Assembly (NCBI RefSeq): GCF_030929505.1
Contig: NZ_JAVFVV010000016.1
Location: forward strand, 95,208 to 159,207
Length of the DNA stretch: 64,000 bases
Reading direction: 5' to 3'
Origin: Mesorhizobium sp. LHD-90
GTDB taxonomy: Bacteria > Pseudomonadota > Alphaproteobacteria > Rhizobiales > Rhizobiaceae
Part shown: positions 35,388-44,446 of the stretch, one piece after another
How positions within the stretch are numbered: the stretch's first letter is position 1
Layout: each line of letters opens with the position of its first letter
Position numbers and translations under genes: made by a program
The notes under the pieces: model-generated
The model's database searches: none
What the model was told of the DNA's origin: nothing
Seen by the model: the letters and a program-made list of their open reading frames with translations, nothing else

Positions 35388-36316
35388 ACCGCCGCTTCAG
35401 CCCCGACGAAGCGGAGACGGCTGGACCGGCGGCCGCAACGAAATCGCGGTCGGCCATGATCACGCCGAGCTACGGGCTCGATTTCGAGCGCTGCCGGCTG
35501 CTTTGCGAGACGGCGGACCGCCATGTCACCGGCATGGATCATCACTACATCCTCGTAGAAGGGAGGGATGTCCCTGTCTTCCGCCAGCTCGAATCGGCAA
35601 GACGCACCGTCGTCGACGAGCGCGATCTGCTGCCGGGGTGGCTGAAGGCTTTCGACGATCCGCTGAGTGGCTTCAGGCGGCGGATCTGGCTCAGCCTGAA
35701 AACCATGCCGCTGCGTGGTTGGCACGTGCAGCAATTGCGCCGCATCGGCATCGCCGCGCATGTGCAGGAAGACGTGCTGGTCTATTGCGATTCGGACGTG
35801 GCCTTCCTGCGGCCCTTCGATTTCTCGGTATTCCGGAAGGACGGGCGCACGCGGCTGTTCCGGCGCGACCACGCGCTGCGCGAGGAGGGGCTCGACGGAC
35901 ATGTCCAGCAACGCATCTGGGCGACAAATGCCGGAAAGCTGCTGGGGCTCCCGCCGTCCAGCGACGTCGGTCACGACTACATCACCACGCTGATCGCCTG
36001 GAACCGGCGCACTGTGGTCGACATGTGCCGGCACATCGAGGCCGTGAACCACCGCCACTGGGTATCGGCCATTGGCTCGGCGCGAAAATTCTCCGAATGC
36101 CTGATCTACGGGCGCTATGTGGACGATGTCATCCATGGCGAGGGCCATTTCCACGACGCGCGCGAGTTTTGCAACGTGCTGTGGTACGGCAAGCCGATGA
36201 GCGACGACGAGTTCCATGCCTTCGTCGCCGACATGTCCACCGAGCAGGTGGCGATCTGCATGCAGTCCTTCATCGGCACTGACGTCGCGCGCATCCGCCG
36301 ATTGCTTTCGACCTGA
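35384..36316 (+). CDS. DUF6492-like, putative glycosyltransferase
   Basis: This 310-residue protein has a GT-A-like layout. AMITPSYGLDFERCRLLCETA is at the N-terminus, DVLVYCDSDVAFLRPFD carries a DSD that could bind the donor metal, and HDYITTLIAWNRRTVVDM follows. I recognise the DUF6492 style. The start is the GTG at 35384, which overlaps the upstream TGA; an earlier in-frame ATG at 35309 lies inside the upstream gene. A transfer role in the polysaccharide pathway is inferred from context and the DXD motif. Confidence 0.72.
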   Translation: MNRRFSPDEAETAGPAAATKSRSAMITPSYGLDFERCRLLCETADRHVTGMDHHYILVEGRDVPVFRQLESARRTVVDERDLLPGWLKAFDDPLSGFRRRIWLSLKTMPLRGWHVQQLRRIGIAAHVQEDVLVYCDSDVAFLRPFDFSVFRKDGRTRLFRRDHALREEGLDGHVQQRIWATNAGKLLGLPPSSDVGHDYITTLIAWNRRTVVDMCRHIEAVNHRHWVSAIGSARKFSECLIYGRYVDDVIHGEGHFHDAREFCNVLWYGKPMSDDEFHAFVADMSTEQVAICMQSFIGTDVARIRRLLST

Positions 36317-36319
36317 TGG

Positions 36320-37615
36320 TCACACGCGTTTCGTCGGCATTCGCAGCGCCGAATAGGTGAGCGCGGCCGAAGCCAGGTAGAGCAGCGCGAATACGCCGTT
36401 GAGCGACAACAACAAGTCCGGCGCATCCGTGGTGTGTGCGAGCAGCAAGGTTAGCAGCACCGCTTTGGCCGCCGCCAGCAGGGCGAGGTTGATGGCCCGC
36501 AAGAACGTCTGGCCGCGGGCGAAGAGCAGTTCGGCCTGGTATTCGACGAGGTTGCGCAGGCCGGGGATGGCGAGTGCCAGGATCACCAGCCCAGCCACGT
36601 CGGCGATGTTGCGGCCGAGCGCGTTGGGGAACAGGTAGAGCACCAGCGCCAGGCCGCACAGCGCCGCGGTCGAGACCAGAAAGATGCCGGCCTCGATGCC
36701 GGCGCGCAGTTTCAGGCCGGACAGCATGGACGGCGTCCGCATGATCCGCTGCACCAGCATCATGGAAAAGGTGCGGATCGGGATGGCGGTCAGGTCGACC
36801 AGCCGCATGACAACGGCGTAGATGCCGGCCAGATGCGCGCCGCCGACGGCCAGCACGATGAGCTTGTCGAACTCCATCTGCAGATAGAAGAGCACTTCCG
36901 CGCAGGCGACGTACACCGAATCCGACAGCCGCCGCCAATAGAGCCTCGGGCGGAAACGCAGCCGCTGGCGCGGATAGAAGAAGCCGAAGGCGATCACGGC
37001 CGTGACGGCGTTGGCAGCAAGATAGAAGACGGACCAGTTGGCCAGCGACACGTCGCCCTGAAGCGCGAAGATCGCGGCGGCGAGCGCACGCAGCGCGGTG
37101 CCGAGGATGGTGAGCAGCGAGGCTCGGCCGAACCAGCCGAGCCCGTTGTTGACGATGATGACAAGCTCCACCGGACGCCACAGTAGCGCCTCCGCGACGA
37201 TGACCGCGGCGAAGACGGAAAGCGGCATGAGGCCGGTGAAGAACAGCTTCTCGGTGATCCATGCCGCCAGCGCCAGCAAGGGCAGCGACAGCACCGACAT
37301 CAGGATGAAGCCGGCCGTGAAAGTGCCGATCAGGCGCGGGCGGATGGTGGCGGCACGGTAGAGCGCCGAGATGAACCCGAAGGCGAGGATGCGCGACAGC
37401 ATCACGCCGGCCGCCGACGCCGTGGCGAAGACGCCGAAATCGGCAAGCGAGAGCGTGTTGGCGAGGAAGATGAAGTAGGCCAGCGAGAAAACCAGCCTTC
37501 CGCCCGCGCCGCTGATCGCCGCCATATAGTCGCGCACGAGCCCCCGACGCTCGTGAAGGAGCGCGCCCAGCCGCGAAAGCACCGGCTTCCGCGATGTGTT
37601 GGCCGGTTCGGTCAT
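36320..37615 (-). CDS. Polysaccharide flippase-like membrane protein (Wzx/MATE-like)
   Basis: This 431-residue inner-membrane protein has about 12 hydrophobic segments. The N-terminus RDYMAAISGAGGRLVFSLAYFIFLANTLSLADFGVFATASA is typical of Wzx-like flippases, which move lipid-linked repeat units across the membrane. It is convergent with the DUF6492 gene, only 3 bases from stop to stop, and divergent from the chain-length gene at 37813. It is likely part of the same EPS pathway, working with the O-antigen ligase/polymerase and the transferases. Confidence 0.8.
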   Translation of the reverse strand: MTEPANTSRKPVLSRLGALLHERRGLVRDYMAAISGAGGRLVFSLAYFIFLANTLSLADFGVFATASAAGVMLSRILAFGFISALYRAATIRPRLIGTFTAGFILMSVLSLPLLALAAWITEKLFFTGLMPLSVFAAVIVAEALLWRPVELVIIVNNGLGWFGRASLLTILGTALRALAAAIFALQGDVSLANWSVFYLAANAVTAVIAFGFFYPRQRLRFRPRLYWRRLSDSVYVACAEVLFYLQMEFDKLIVLAVGGAHLAGIYAVVMRLVDLTAIPIRTFSMMLVQRIMRTPSMLSGLKLRAGIEAGIFLVSTAALCGLALVLYLFPNALGRNIADVAGLVILALAIPGLRNLVEYQAELLFARGQTFLRAINLALLAAAKAVLLTLLLAHTTDAPDLLLSLNGVFALLYLASAALTYSALRMPTKRV

Positions 37616-37812
37616 GATGATGACATTAAGCTGGAATGATTAATCCGCAGTTCCGGGCGGTCATCCGCCGGTGACTAAAAGTTGTGTGAAATCATGTGTG
37701 TTGCCATTGCCGGTTGCCGGGTATTAACGATTTGTTTCCCATGTCGCTTTAGGGTGACTTAACGGATCGATAACCCCAAACCCCCGGCACGAGCGGAAAA
37801 AGCGCGCCTTTG

Positions 37813-40539
37813 ATGCTGCACCCCGACGACAATGATGCCGTGGAGCGCGAGCGATCCCTGCTGTCGCTTGGCGATTCGTTGCGCGTCGAGCAGGCAGCAG
37901 AGCAGTCGCGCCTCGCCAGGGCCATCGAAGAGGTGCGTTCCGGCAAGCAGGTCGCGGATGCCGCGACGCGGCACCGGCTTGCGCGCTCGCGCAGGAGCGC
38001 CCGCGAGGCGTCGCTGCTCAACGCCCTCGAAGACGTGCCGGAGGCGACGGCGTTACAACATCCGCACGATCCGGCGCCCCCCCGGGAGGCGGCTGAGGCC
38101 GCGGACCGGAACGACGATCCTTCGGCTGCCGAACCGCCTCGCCCGGACGAGACGGAGCCGGTGCGCCGCAACGCTTCGCTTTTCGCCGACGAGCCCGAGG
38201 CTGCCGAGCCTGAGCGTTCGGTCGAGTCACCGGCCGCCGCGCCAGTCGAGCACCAGGAGCAGGCGGAAGGGCCCGCCGGCGCACCGCAGGCTGCGCCGCG
38301 CCCACCGATCTACGTCGCGCCGCCCGTTCAGGCGGTTGCGCCGCCGGTGCAGGCGATCGCGCCCGAGGCGCCTTCGGGCGTGTGGAACCCGCTGATCGAT
38401 CCAGGAACCGTGCTCGCCGGCATCGTCCGCTCGAAATGGTTGATCCTGGCAACCACCATTCTGGGCGCGATGCTCGGCGTGCTGGTGGCGCTCAACACGC
38501 CGAAAAAATACGAGTCCTCGACCGAGCTTGTCGCCGATCCGCGCGATCTCGCCATCGGCACCGAACTCACCCAATCCGGCATCTCCAACGAAGCGACGCT
38601 GGCCATTATCGAGAACCAGGTACGCTTTCTTACCTCCGGCACGGTCATCAGCAAGGTCGTCCAACAGTTGAACCTGGCCGAGGATCCGGAATTCAACGGG
38701 CAGGGGCCGGCAACCGGGTTGAGAGGCCTGTTGTCGCCGGTCCTTTCCGTCTTCCGCGCCAGGGACGGAGAAGACGATCCGGGCAGGCGCTACGCGCTGG
38801 CCGCGATGAATCTCGGGCGAGCGCTATCCGTCGAGCGTGGCGGCAAGACCTTCGTCATCTCCATCAGTGCGACGACGAACGATCCGGAAAAGTCGGCGCT
38901 GATCGCCAACACCATGACCGACGTGTTTTTGCAGAGCTACGGCGAGCTCCAGTCGGATACGGCGGGCAGGGCGGCGAGCGAGCTGAACTCGAAGCTGTCG
39001 GAATTGCGTGACAGCGTCGAGGCCGCCGAGCGCAAGGTCGAGAGCTTTCGCGCCGAGAACGATCTGATCGACGCACAGGGCCGTCTGATCTCCGACGACG
39101 AGATCCTGAAACTCAACGAACAACTGTCGATCGCACGGGCCAGAACGCTGGAGCTGAACGCCCGCGCCGCCTCCACCAAGGGCGTCAGCGCCGACGCGGT
39201 CCTGGCCGGCTCGCTGCCCGAGGAGATTTCCTCGCCGACCATGCAGGAACTGCGGGCGCAATATTCCGCGCTGCGCGGCGAAGTCGACCGGCTGGCGGTG
39301 CGTCTGGGCCCCCGCCATCCCCAGCTTCTGGCATTGCAGGCGCAACTCGCCGGCTCGCGCGGGCTGATCGACGCCGAGCTGAAGCGCGTCGTCTCTTCGA
39401 TCCAGACTGACCTGAAGCGCGCCGTGCAGCTCGAGCAGGAACTGTCGTCGCGGCTCGCCCAGCTCAAGGTGAGGCAGGGCGACGTCAGCGACAAGATGGT
39501 GACGCTGCGCGAACTCGAGCGCGACGCCAATTCCAAACGCGCCGTCTACGAGGCTTTCCTGCTGCGGGCCCGCGAGACCGGCGAGCAGCAGGGCATCAAC
39601 AACGCCAACATCAGCGTCATCTCGAAAGCCTATCCGCCGCTGGAATCGAACCCGCCGTCGCGCAGCACCATCGCCATGGCCGGCATGCTGCTCGGGTTGA
39701 TGGCAGGCATCGGTATCGGCGGTGTGCGCGGCACGCTCGACAGTCTGCGCGACCGCGCCGGCGGGCGTGCGCCCCGGCTTGCCTGGAAGCTGCGCCGCCG
39801 GCCGATCGCCACCATGTTCGACCAGGATGCCGGACTGGCCGCCGACACGGGCGATGCCCGCGAGCCCGCGGCCGGAACCGCATCGACACCCGAATCCGTC
39901 GCGCCCCTGTGGGAGGCAGCAGCCCCGGAACCAGTGCCTGCCTATTCGTCCGCCAGCCCGAAGGACACCGACATGTACGCTCCCTATGCGCCCCAACCCG
40001 GGCCTTTCGACCCAGCGCAGCCGCAGGCTCCCGCGACCTCGTATGCGCACCCGATCTACCAGCAGCCGGCCCCGGCCGCGGCCGGCTATGCCCAGCCCTA
40101 CTATCAGGCTTATCCGCCGCAGCCGCCGCACGCGCCGCCCCAAGCTTACGGCTATCCCCAGCCGATGCCGCAGCAGCCCATGCCTCCGCAGCCGCCGTCC
40201 TATGGGCCGTCCGGTCCCGGCTATCCAAGCGCCGGCTACGCACCGCAGTCGCCGCATGCTGCGCCCGCGCAGCCCTATGGCTATGCCCAGCCGATGCCGC
40301 AACACTATCACCAGCCCCCGCCGGCCGGCATGTACCCGTATGCGCCAATGCCGCAGCACGTTCAGCACCCGGTGGGGATGCAGCAGGCGCCGGTGGCGCC
40401 GCAGCGCCCGGCAAGCCCAGCTCCTGCCCTGGCGGACGGTCCGGATTCGCCGGTCGAGGAAATCCGCGCCAGCCTTCGCGAATTCCGCGACGCCATCCGC
40501 GACCTTGCCGAGCAGCGCTCGCGCCGCCGCTATTTCTGA
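37813..40539 (+). CDS. Wzz/GumC-like chain-length determinant with Pro/Gln/Tyr-rich tail
   Basis: This 908-residue protein resembles a polysaccharide co-polymerase. Residues 1-205 are a soluble Glu/Arg/Pro-rich extension. Membrane segment 1 is about 209-228 (WLILATTILGAMLGVLVAL), followed by a Wzz-type region and long coiled coil (about 380-590) and membrane segment 2 near 619-640. Residues beyond about 715 are low complexity with YGYPQPMPQQP-like repeats. The Walker A kinase domain that follows in BY-kinase fusions such as ExoP is missing. The ATG 37813 is preferred; a TTG precedes it directly. It is divergent from the flippase. It probably sets exopolysaccharide chain length. Confidence 0.83.
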   Translation: MLHPDDNDAVERERSLLSLGDSLRVEQAAEQSRLARAIEEVRSGKQVADAATRHRLARSRRSAREASLLNALEDVPEATALQHPHDPAPPREAAEAADRNDDPSAAEPPRPDETEPVRRNASLFADEPEAAEPERSVESPAAAPVEHQEQAEGPAGAPQAAPRPPIYVAPPVQAVAPPVQAIAPEAPSGVWNPLIDPGTVLAGIVRSKWLILATTILGAMLGVLVALNTPKKYESSTELVADPRDLAIGTELTQSGISNEATLAIIENQVRFLTSGTVISKVVQQLNLAEDPEFNGQGPATGLRGLLSPVLSVFRARDGEDDPGRRYALAAMNLGRALSVERGGKTFVISISATTNDPEKSALIANTMTDVFLQSYGELQSDTAGRAASELNSKLSELRDSVEAAERKVESFRAENDLIDAQGRLISDDEILKLNEQLSIARARTLELNARAASTKGVSADAVLAGSLPEEISSPTMQELRAQYSALRGEVDRLAVRLGPRHPQLLALQAQLAGSRGLIDAELKRVVSSIQTDLKRAVQLEQELSSRLAQLKVRQGDVSDKMVTLRELERDANSKRAVYEAFLLRARETGEQQGINNANISVISKAYPPLESNPPSRSTIAMAGMLLGLMAGIGIGGVRGTLDSLRDRAGGRAPRLAWKLRRRPIATMFDQDAGLAADTGDAREPAAGTASTPESVAPLWEAAAPEPVPAYSSASPKDTDMYAPYAPQPGPFDPAQPQAPATSYAHPIYQQPAPAAAGYAQPYYQAYPPQPPHAPPQAYGYPQPMPQQPMPPQPPSYGPSGPGYPSAGYAPQSPHAAPAQPYGYAQPMPQHYHQPPPAGMYPYAPMPQHVQHPVGMQQAPVAPQRPASPAPALADGPDSPVEEIRASLREFRDAIRDLAEQRSRRRYF

Positions 40540-40652
40540 GAGGAAATTCGCCTGCCGTGACGGGTTTGCGTCAGACCGCGCCGTTCTGGCGGGATTGCAC
40601 CCGCGATTTTTGATGACTATGCCGGCCCGGAAACGCATGCCGGGAGCAAGTC

Positions 40653-41552
40653 ATGGCTGAGATCATCGACGGCAAGGCCGTCGCCGAGGATGTGGTGGCG
40701 AAGGTCAAGACCCTCGCCGCCGGACTGAAGGCGGAGAAGGGCATCGTGCCCGGCCTGGCCGTGGTGATCGTCGGCGAGGACCCGGCCAGCCAGGTCTATG
40801 TCGCCTCCAAGGGCAAGAAGGCCAAGGAGTGCGGTTTCCATTCGGTCCAGCACACGCTGCCGGCCGAAACGGGCGAAGCCGAGCTGGCAGAACTGATCGA
40901 GACGCTGAACGCCGATCCGGCGATCCACGGCATCCTGGTGCAATTGCCGCTGCCCAAACACATCGATTCCGGTAGCATCATCCAGACCATCTCGCCGGAC
41001 AAGGATGTAGACGGCTTTCATTTCGTCAATGTCGGCAAGCTCGGCACTGGCGAGCTTGAGACCGCTTTCGTTCCCTGCACGCCGGCCGGCTCGATGCTGC
41101 TGATCGAGCGGGTGCGAGGCAAGGATCTTTCCGGCCTCAACGCCGTCGTCGTCGGCCGTTCCAACATCGTTGGCAAACCGATGGCGAACCTGTTGCTCGC
41201 CGCCAACTGCACCGTCACCATCGCCCACAGCCGCACGAAGGACCTAGCCGCGCTGGCGCGCACCGCCGACATTCTTGTCGCCGCGGTCGGCCGGCCGGAA
41301 ATGATCAGGAGCGACTGGGTGAAACCCGGCGCGACGGTCATCGACGTCGGCATCAACCGTGTGCCGGCCCCCGACAAGGGCGAGGGCAAGACCCGGCTGG
41401 TGGGCGACGTGGCTTACACCGAAGCCGCCGACAATGCCGGCGCCATCACCCCGGTGCCGGGCGGCGTCGGGCCGATGACGATTGCGCTGCTGATGGCCAA
41501 TACGCTGGTCTCGGCCTATCTGCGGGCCGGGCTGGCAAGGCCGTCGTTCTAA
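40653..41552 (+). CDS. folD: Bifunctional methylenetetrahydrofolate dehydrogenase/cyclohydrolase
   Basis: This cytoplasmic enzyme of one-carbon metabolism interconverts methylene-, methenyl- and formyl-tetrahydrofolate with NADP. The 299-residue length is standard. [20 protein letters not shown] contains the catalytic Lys and Tyr region, [13 protein letters not shown] is the conserved QLPLP motif, and [14 protein letters not shown] with [16 protein letters not shown] are the nucleotide-binding and C-terminal signatures. It appears to be a single-gene unit, with an unusual heptamer repeat downstream. Confidence 0.96.
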   Translation: MAEIIDGKAVAEDVVAKVKTLAAGLKAEKGIVPGLAVVIVGEDPASQVYVASKGKKAKECGFHSVQHTLPAETGEAELAELIETLNADPAIHGILVQLPLPKHIDSGSIIQTISPDKDVDGFHFVNVGKLGTGELETAFVPCTPAGSMLLIERVRGKDLSGLNAVVVGRSNIVGKPMANLLLAANCTVTIAHSRTKDLAALARTADILVAAVGRPEMIRSDWVKPGATVIDVGINRVPAPDKGEGKTRLVGDVAYTEAADNAGAITPVPGGVGPMTIALLMANTLVSAYLRAGLARPSF

Positions 41553-41554
41553 AA

Positions 41555-41624
41555 CCGAATAGGAAGTAGCGAATAGGGATTTTTCCGTATCTTACTATTC
41601 GTTATTCGCTATTCGCTATTCGCT
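41555..41624. repeat. ATTCGCT heptamer array with inverted arms
   Basis: Four direct heptamers, ATTCGTT then ATTCGCT three times, run from 41597 to 41624. On the 5' side, AGCGAATAGG at 41568-41577 and CGAATAGG at 41556-41563 are inverted relative to them, so the RNA could fold into a hairpin. It lies between folD and the GlxA-type regulator and may act as folD terminator or as a repeat of the kind scattered in Rhizobiales genomes. Confidence 0.6.
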
Positions 41625-41672
41625 TTCCCGCTGCCATTGCGCCGCAACGGCGTTTCTGTAGAAAAGCCTGCC

Positions 41673-42635
41673 ATGATGGACGAAGCGCAAACCGGCAGGC
41701 AGTTCGGCTTCCTGCTCGTCGACAAGTTCTCGATGTTTTCGCTCGCCGCGGCCATCGACGCCTTCCGCTCGGCCAATCGCCTGCTCGGCCGCGATTTTTA
41801 CGGCTGGACGACGGTTTCGGCCGACGGCGACGCCGTCATGGCCTCCAACGGCCTGCCGCTCAAGATCGATTACAGCGTGGCCGACCTGCCGCCGGTCGAC
41901 ATTCTGTTCGTCTGCGTCGGGCTCACCACCGAATTCCCGGGAAAAAGCAAGGTCTTGGGCGCCCTGCGCGGCCTCGGCCGGCGTGGTGCGGCGCTCGGCG
42001 CGCTCTCGGTCGGCTCCTATCTGCTCGCCGAGGCCGGCCAATTGGAAGGGCACCGCTGCACCATCCACTGGGAAAACCGCGCCGGCTTCATGGAAAAATT
42101 CCCGGAGATCGACTGCACCGGCAACGTCTACGAGATCGACCGCAAACGTTATACCTGCGCCGGCGGCACCACCTCGATCGACCTGATGCTGGAGATCGTG
42201 CGCCGCGACCATGGCGTCAACATCGCCAATGGCGTCGCCAACCAGTTCCAGCACGAGCGCATCCGCTCGGCCGGTGACCGGCAGCGCGTCGGGCCGGAGC
42301 GCGACCTGACCGGCAAGTCCGAAAAGCTGAAGAAGATCGTCGAGCTGATGGCCGACAACCTCGACGAGCCGCTTTCCGCCGTGCAACTGGCCAAGTCGGC
42401 GGGCCTGTCGGTGCGGCAGGTAGAGCGGCTTTTCCTCCGCCACCTCACCGTGACGCCCGGACGTTATTACATGCGGCTGAGGCTGGAGCGGGCGCGCGAA
42501 CTGCTGCGCCAGACCAACATGCCGATCCTCGACGTGGCGATCGCCACCGGCTTCACCTCGCATTCTTATTTCGCCCAGAGCTACCGGCTGCAATTCGGCC
42601 GGCCGCCCAGCGAGGAACGGCGGACGACGTATTGA
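41673..42635 (+). CDS. GlxA-family AraC-type regulator with DJ-1/PfpI-like domain
   Basis: This 320-residue protein combines an N-terminal class I glutamine amidotransferase-like (DJ-1) ligand domain (FGFLLVDKFSMFSLAAAIDAF and ALSVGSYLLAEAGQLEG) with a C-terminal AraC helix-turn-helix pair (LSAVQLAKSAGLSVRQVERLFLRHL and ILDVAIATGFTSHSYFAQSYRLQFG). The catalytic Cys of DJ-1 is replaced by Gly in the SVGSYL loop. In rhizobia such regulators control catabolism of quaternary amines and related compounds; the target here is unknown. ATG 41673 or 41676 is preferred over an upstream TTG at 41637. Confidence 0.87.
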   Translation: MMDEAQTGRQFGFLLVDKFSMFSLAAAIDAFRSANRLLGRDFYGWTTVSADGDAVMASNGLPLKIDYSVADLPPVDILFVCVGLTTEFPGKSKVLGALRGLGRRGAALGALSVGSYLLAEAGQLEGHRCTIHWENRAGFMEKFPEIDCTGNVYEIDRKRYTCAGGTTSIDLMLEIVRRDHGVNIANGVANQFQHERIRSAGDRQRVGPERDLTGKSEKLKKIVELMADNLDEPLSAVQLAKSAGLSVRQVERLFLRHLTVTPGRYYMRLRLERARELLRQTNMPILDVAIATGFTSHSYFAQSYRLQFGRPPSEERRTTY

Positions 42636-42703
42636 GCGGCCGCCGACGGTTCCCTTGAACCACGTCATGGCATAGCGTGCCGGCGAGTCGCTCCGGAGGT
42701 TAA

Positions 42704-44410
42704 ATGTCGGTCTTGTTGCGCGCGCTGGTTGCCGTCGTTTGTTCCGGGGTTGCCGCATCAGCCTCCGCCGCCGACCGCACCATCGTCGTGCTGGACGCCT
42801 CCGGCTCCATGTGGAGCCAGATCGGCGGCCGGCCGAAACAGATGATCGCCCGCGAAGCGTTGCGCGAGGCGCTGAAAACGCTTCCTGCCGGCCGCGAGGT
42901 CGGCCTGGTGGCATACGGCCATCGCGACAAGAATAGCTGCGATGATGTCGAACTGCTGGTGCCGCCGGCCGTCGGCGCGGCGAATGCGATCATGAGCGCG
43001 GCGGACCGGTTGAAATTTCTCGGCAAGACGCCACTGGTCGCCGCTGCGCGCAAGGCGGCGGAAGATCTCGACTATGAAAACAGGAAGGCGACGGTCGTTC
43101 TTTTGACCGATGGCGCCGACAGTTGCGGCGCCGACGCTTGCGCGCTCGGCCGCGAACTGGAGCAGCGCGGCGCGGATTTCACCGCCCAGATCGTCGGTTT
43201 CGGGCTGAACGCGGAACAGGGCCGGCAAGTCACCTGCCTGGCCGAGGCGACCGGTGGCAGGTTTTTTCCGGCCGCCGATGCGGCGGCATTGCAGGAAACC
43301 TTGAAACAAGCGCTCGCCGAGATTCCCGCCGCCGCTCCGGCTGTCCAGCCGCCGCCGGCGGCGGCAACGCCGGCCGCCTCCGTGCCGTCTGTGGAGCCCA
43401 CGCCCGCGGCGGACGAAAAACCAGAACTCAACTTCATGCCGTCCGTCGTCCTGGCCGAGGGCGGCGAGCCATTGACCGACGCAGGACCGTCCTATGAGAT
43501 CTACGCCGCCGATGCCGAGGGCGGCAAAGGCGAGCGGATCGGCATCGAATTCTACCCCTACCGTGGCGCGCTGAAACCGGGCGACTACATCGTGCGCGCC
43601 ACGCTCGGCGAGGCGGCGGTGGAGCAGCCGCTCAAGGTCGAGGCCGGCAAGACCTATCAGCCGGTCTATGTGCTCAACGCCGGTACGCTGGTGGTGCGGC
43701 CGCGCGCGGTCGTGGGCGGCGAGGTGAGCAATGCCGCGTCGGTCGTCGTCGACTATCCGGGCGCGTCCTATCCGGCGACCTACTATGGCGAAGCAAGGAT
43801 GGTGCTGCCGGCGGGCGACCAGAAGATCATGGTGCGCATCGGCGGCGCGGAGACGACGGAGATCGTGCGGCTAGCGGCCGGCCAGACGGTCGAGAAGGAT
43901 GTCGTGGTGCCGGTCGGTCATTTGCGGGTCGATGCCTTCTATAAGGCCAGCGGCGAAAAGATCGGTGCTTCCGGGTTGGCGATCACCGTCTTCAAGGCTG
44001 GCGGATCAGGCGAGGAGGCCGGCTATGGCTACGGCTCGGAAAGCAGCTACGACCTTCCGCCCGGCGACTACAGAGTGGTCGCGCGGCTCGATAGGGCAGA
44101 GGCCGAAGTTTCGGCGACCGTGAGGGCCAGCGAACCGTCCCGCGTGACGGTGGTGCTCGATGCCGGGACGCTGTCGATCTCGGCGCCGGATGCCGACGAA
44201 ATCGAGATTTTCGGTGCGGCCAAGGACGCGCAGGGCAACCGGAAATCCCTGGGCAGGGCATACGGCGACAGTGCATTGACGACGCTGCCGGCGGGTGACT
44301 ACGTCATCTCGGCCGGATATGCCGAAACCGACAGGAAGTCCGAGGCGACGGCGACGGTCAGGGCCGGCGAGCGGACCGAGATCAGGATGACACGCCGGCG
44401 GCCGGGCTGA
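42704..44410 (+). CDS. Secreted VWA-domain protein with tandem beta-sandwich repeats
   Basis: This is a 568-residue exported protein. The first 23 residues are a cleavable signal peptide ending in ASASA-AD. The von Willebrand factor A domain starts at residue 26, with a complete MIDAS motif DASGSMW at 31-37. After a Pro/Ala-rich linker (about 205-240), about four repeats begin near residues 292, 371, 454 and 531. They share a G-D-(Y/Q)-x-(V/I) core and a later A-G-(K/Q/E)-T or equivalent turn, reminiscent of PEGA-type beta domains. It probably resides in the periplasm or on the surface; partners are unknown. Confidence 0.83.
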   Translation: MSVLLRALVAVVCSGVAASASAADRTIVVLDASGSMWSQIGGRPKQMIAREALREALKTLPAGREVGLVAYGHRDKNSCDDVELLVPPAVGAANAIMSAADRLKFLGKTPLVAAARKAAEDLDYENRKATVVLLTDGADSCGADACALGRELEQRGADFTAQIVGFGLNAEQGRQVTCLAEATGGRFFPAADAAALQETLKQALAEIPAAAPAVQPPPAAATPAASVPSVEPTPAADEKPELNFMPSVVLAEGGEPLTDAGPSYEIYAADAEGGKGERIGIEFYPYRGALKPGDYIVRATLGEAAVEQPLKVEAGKTYQPVYVLNAGTLVVRPRAVVGGEVSNAASVVVDYPGASYPATYYGEARMVLPAGDQKIMVRIGGAETTEIVRLAAGQTVEKDVVVPVGHLRVDAFYKASGEKIGASGLAITVFKAGGSGEEAGYGYGSESSYDLPPGDYRVVARLDRAEAEVSATVRASEPSRVTVVLDAGTLSISAPDADEIEIFGAAKDAQGNRKSLGRAYGDSALTTLPAGDYVISAGYAETDRKSEATATVRAGERTEIRMTRRRPG

Positions 44411-44446
44411 GAATGCCCGCTGCCCCGCTCCGCTTCGCCGGGAGGT

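Noticed and set aside
38824..40638. 604-codon frame on the - strand
   Set aside because: It is antisense to the chain-length protein; the real gene has coiled-coil and membrane patterns.
41597..41624. Short regular repeats as a possible CRISPR array
   Set aside because: The units are 7 bases with no spacers, and no cas gene is present in the window.
41616..42914. 432-codon frame on the - strand
   Set aside because: It overlaps the well-supported GlxA-type regulator and the start of the VWA gene.
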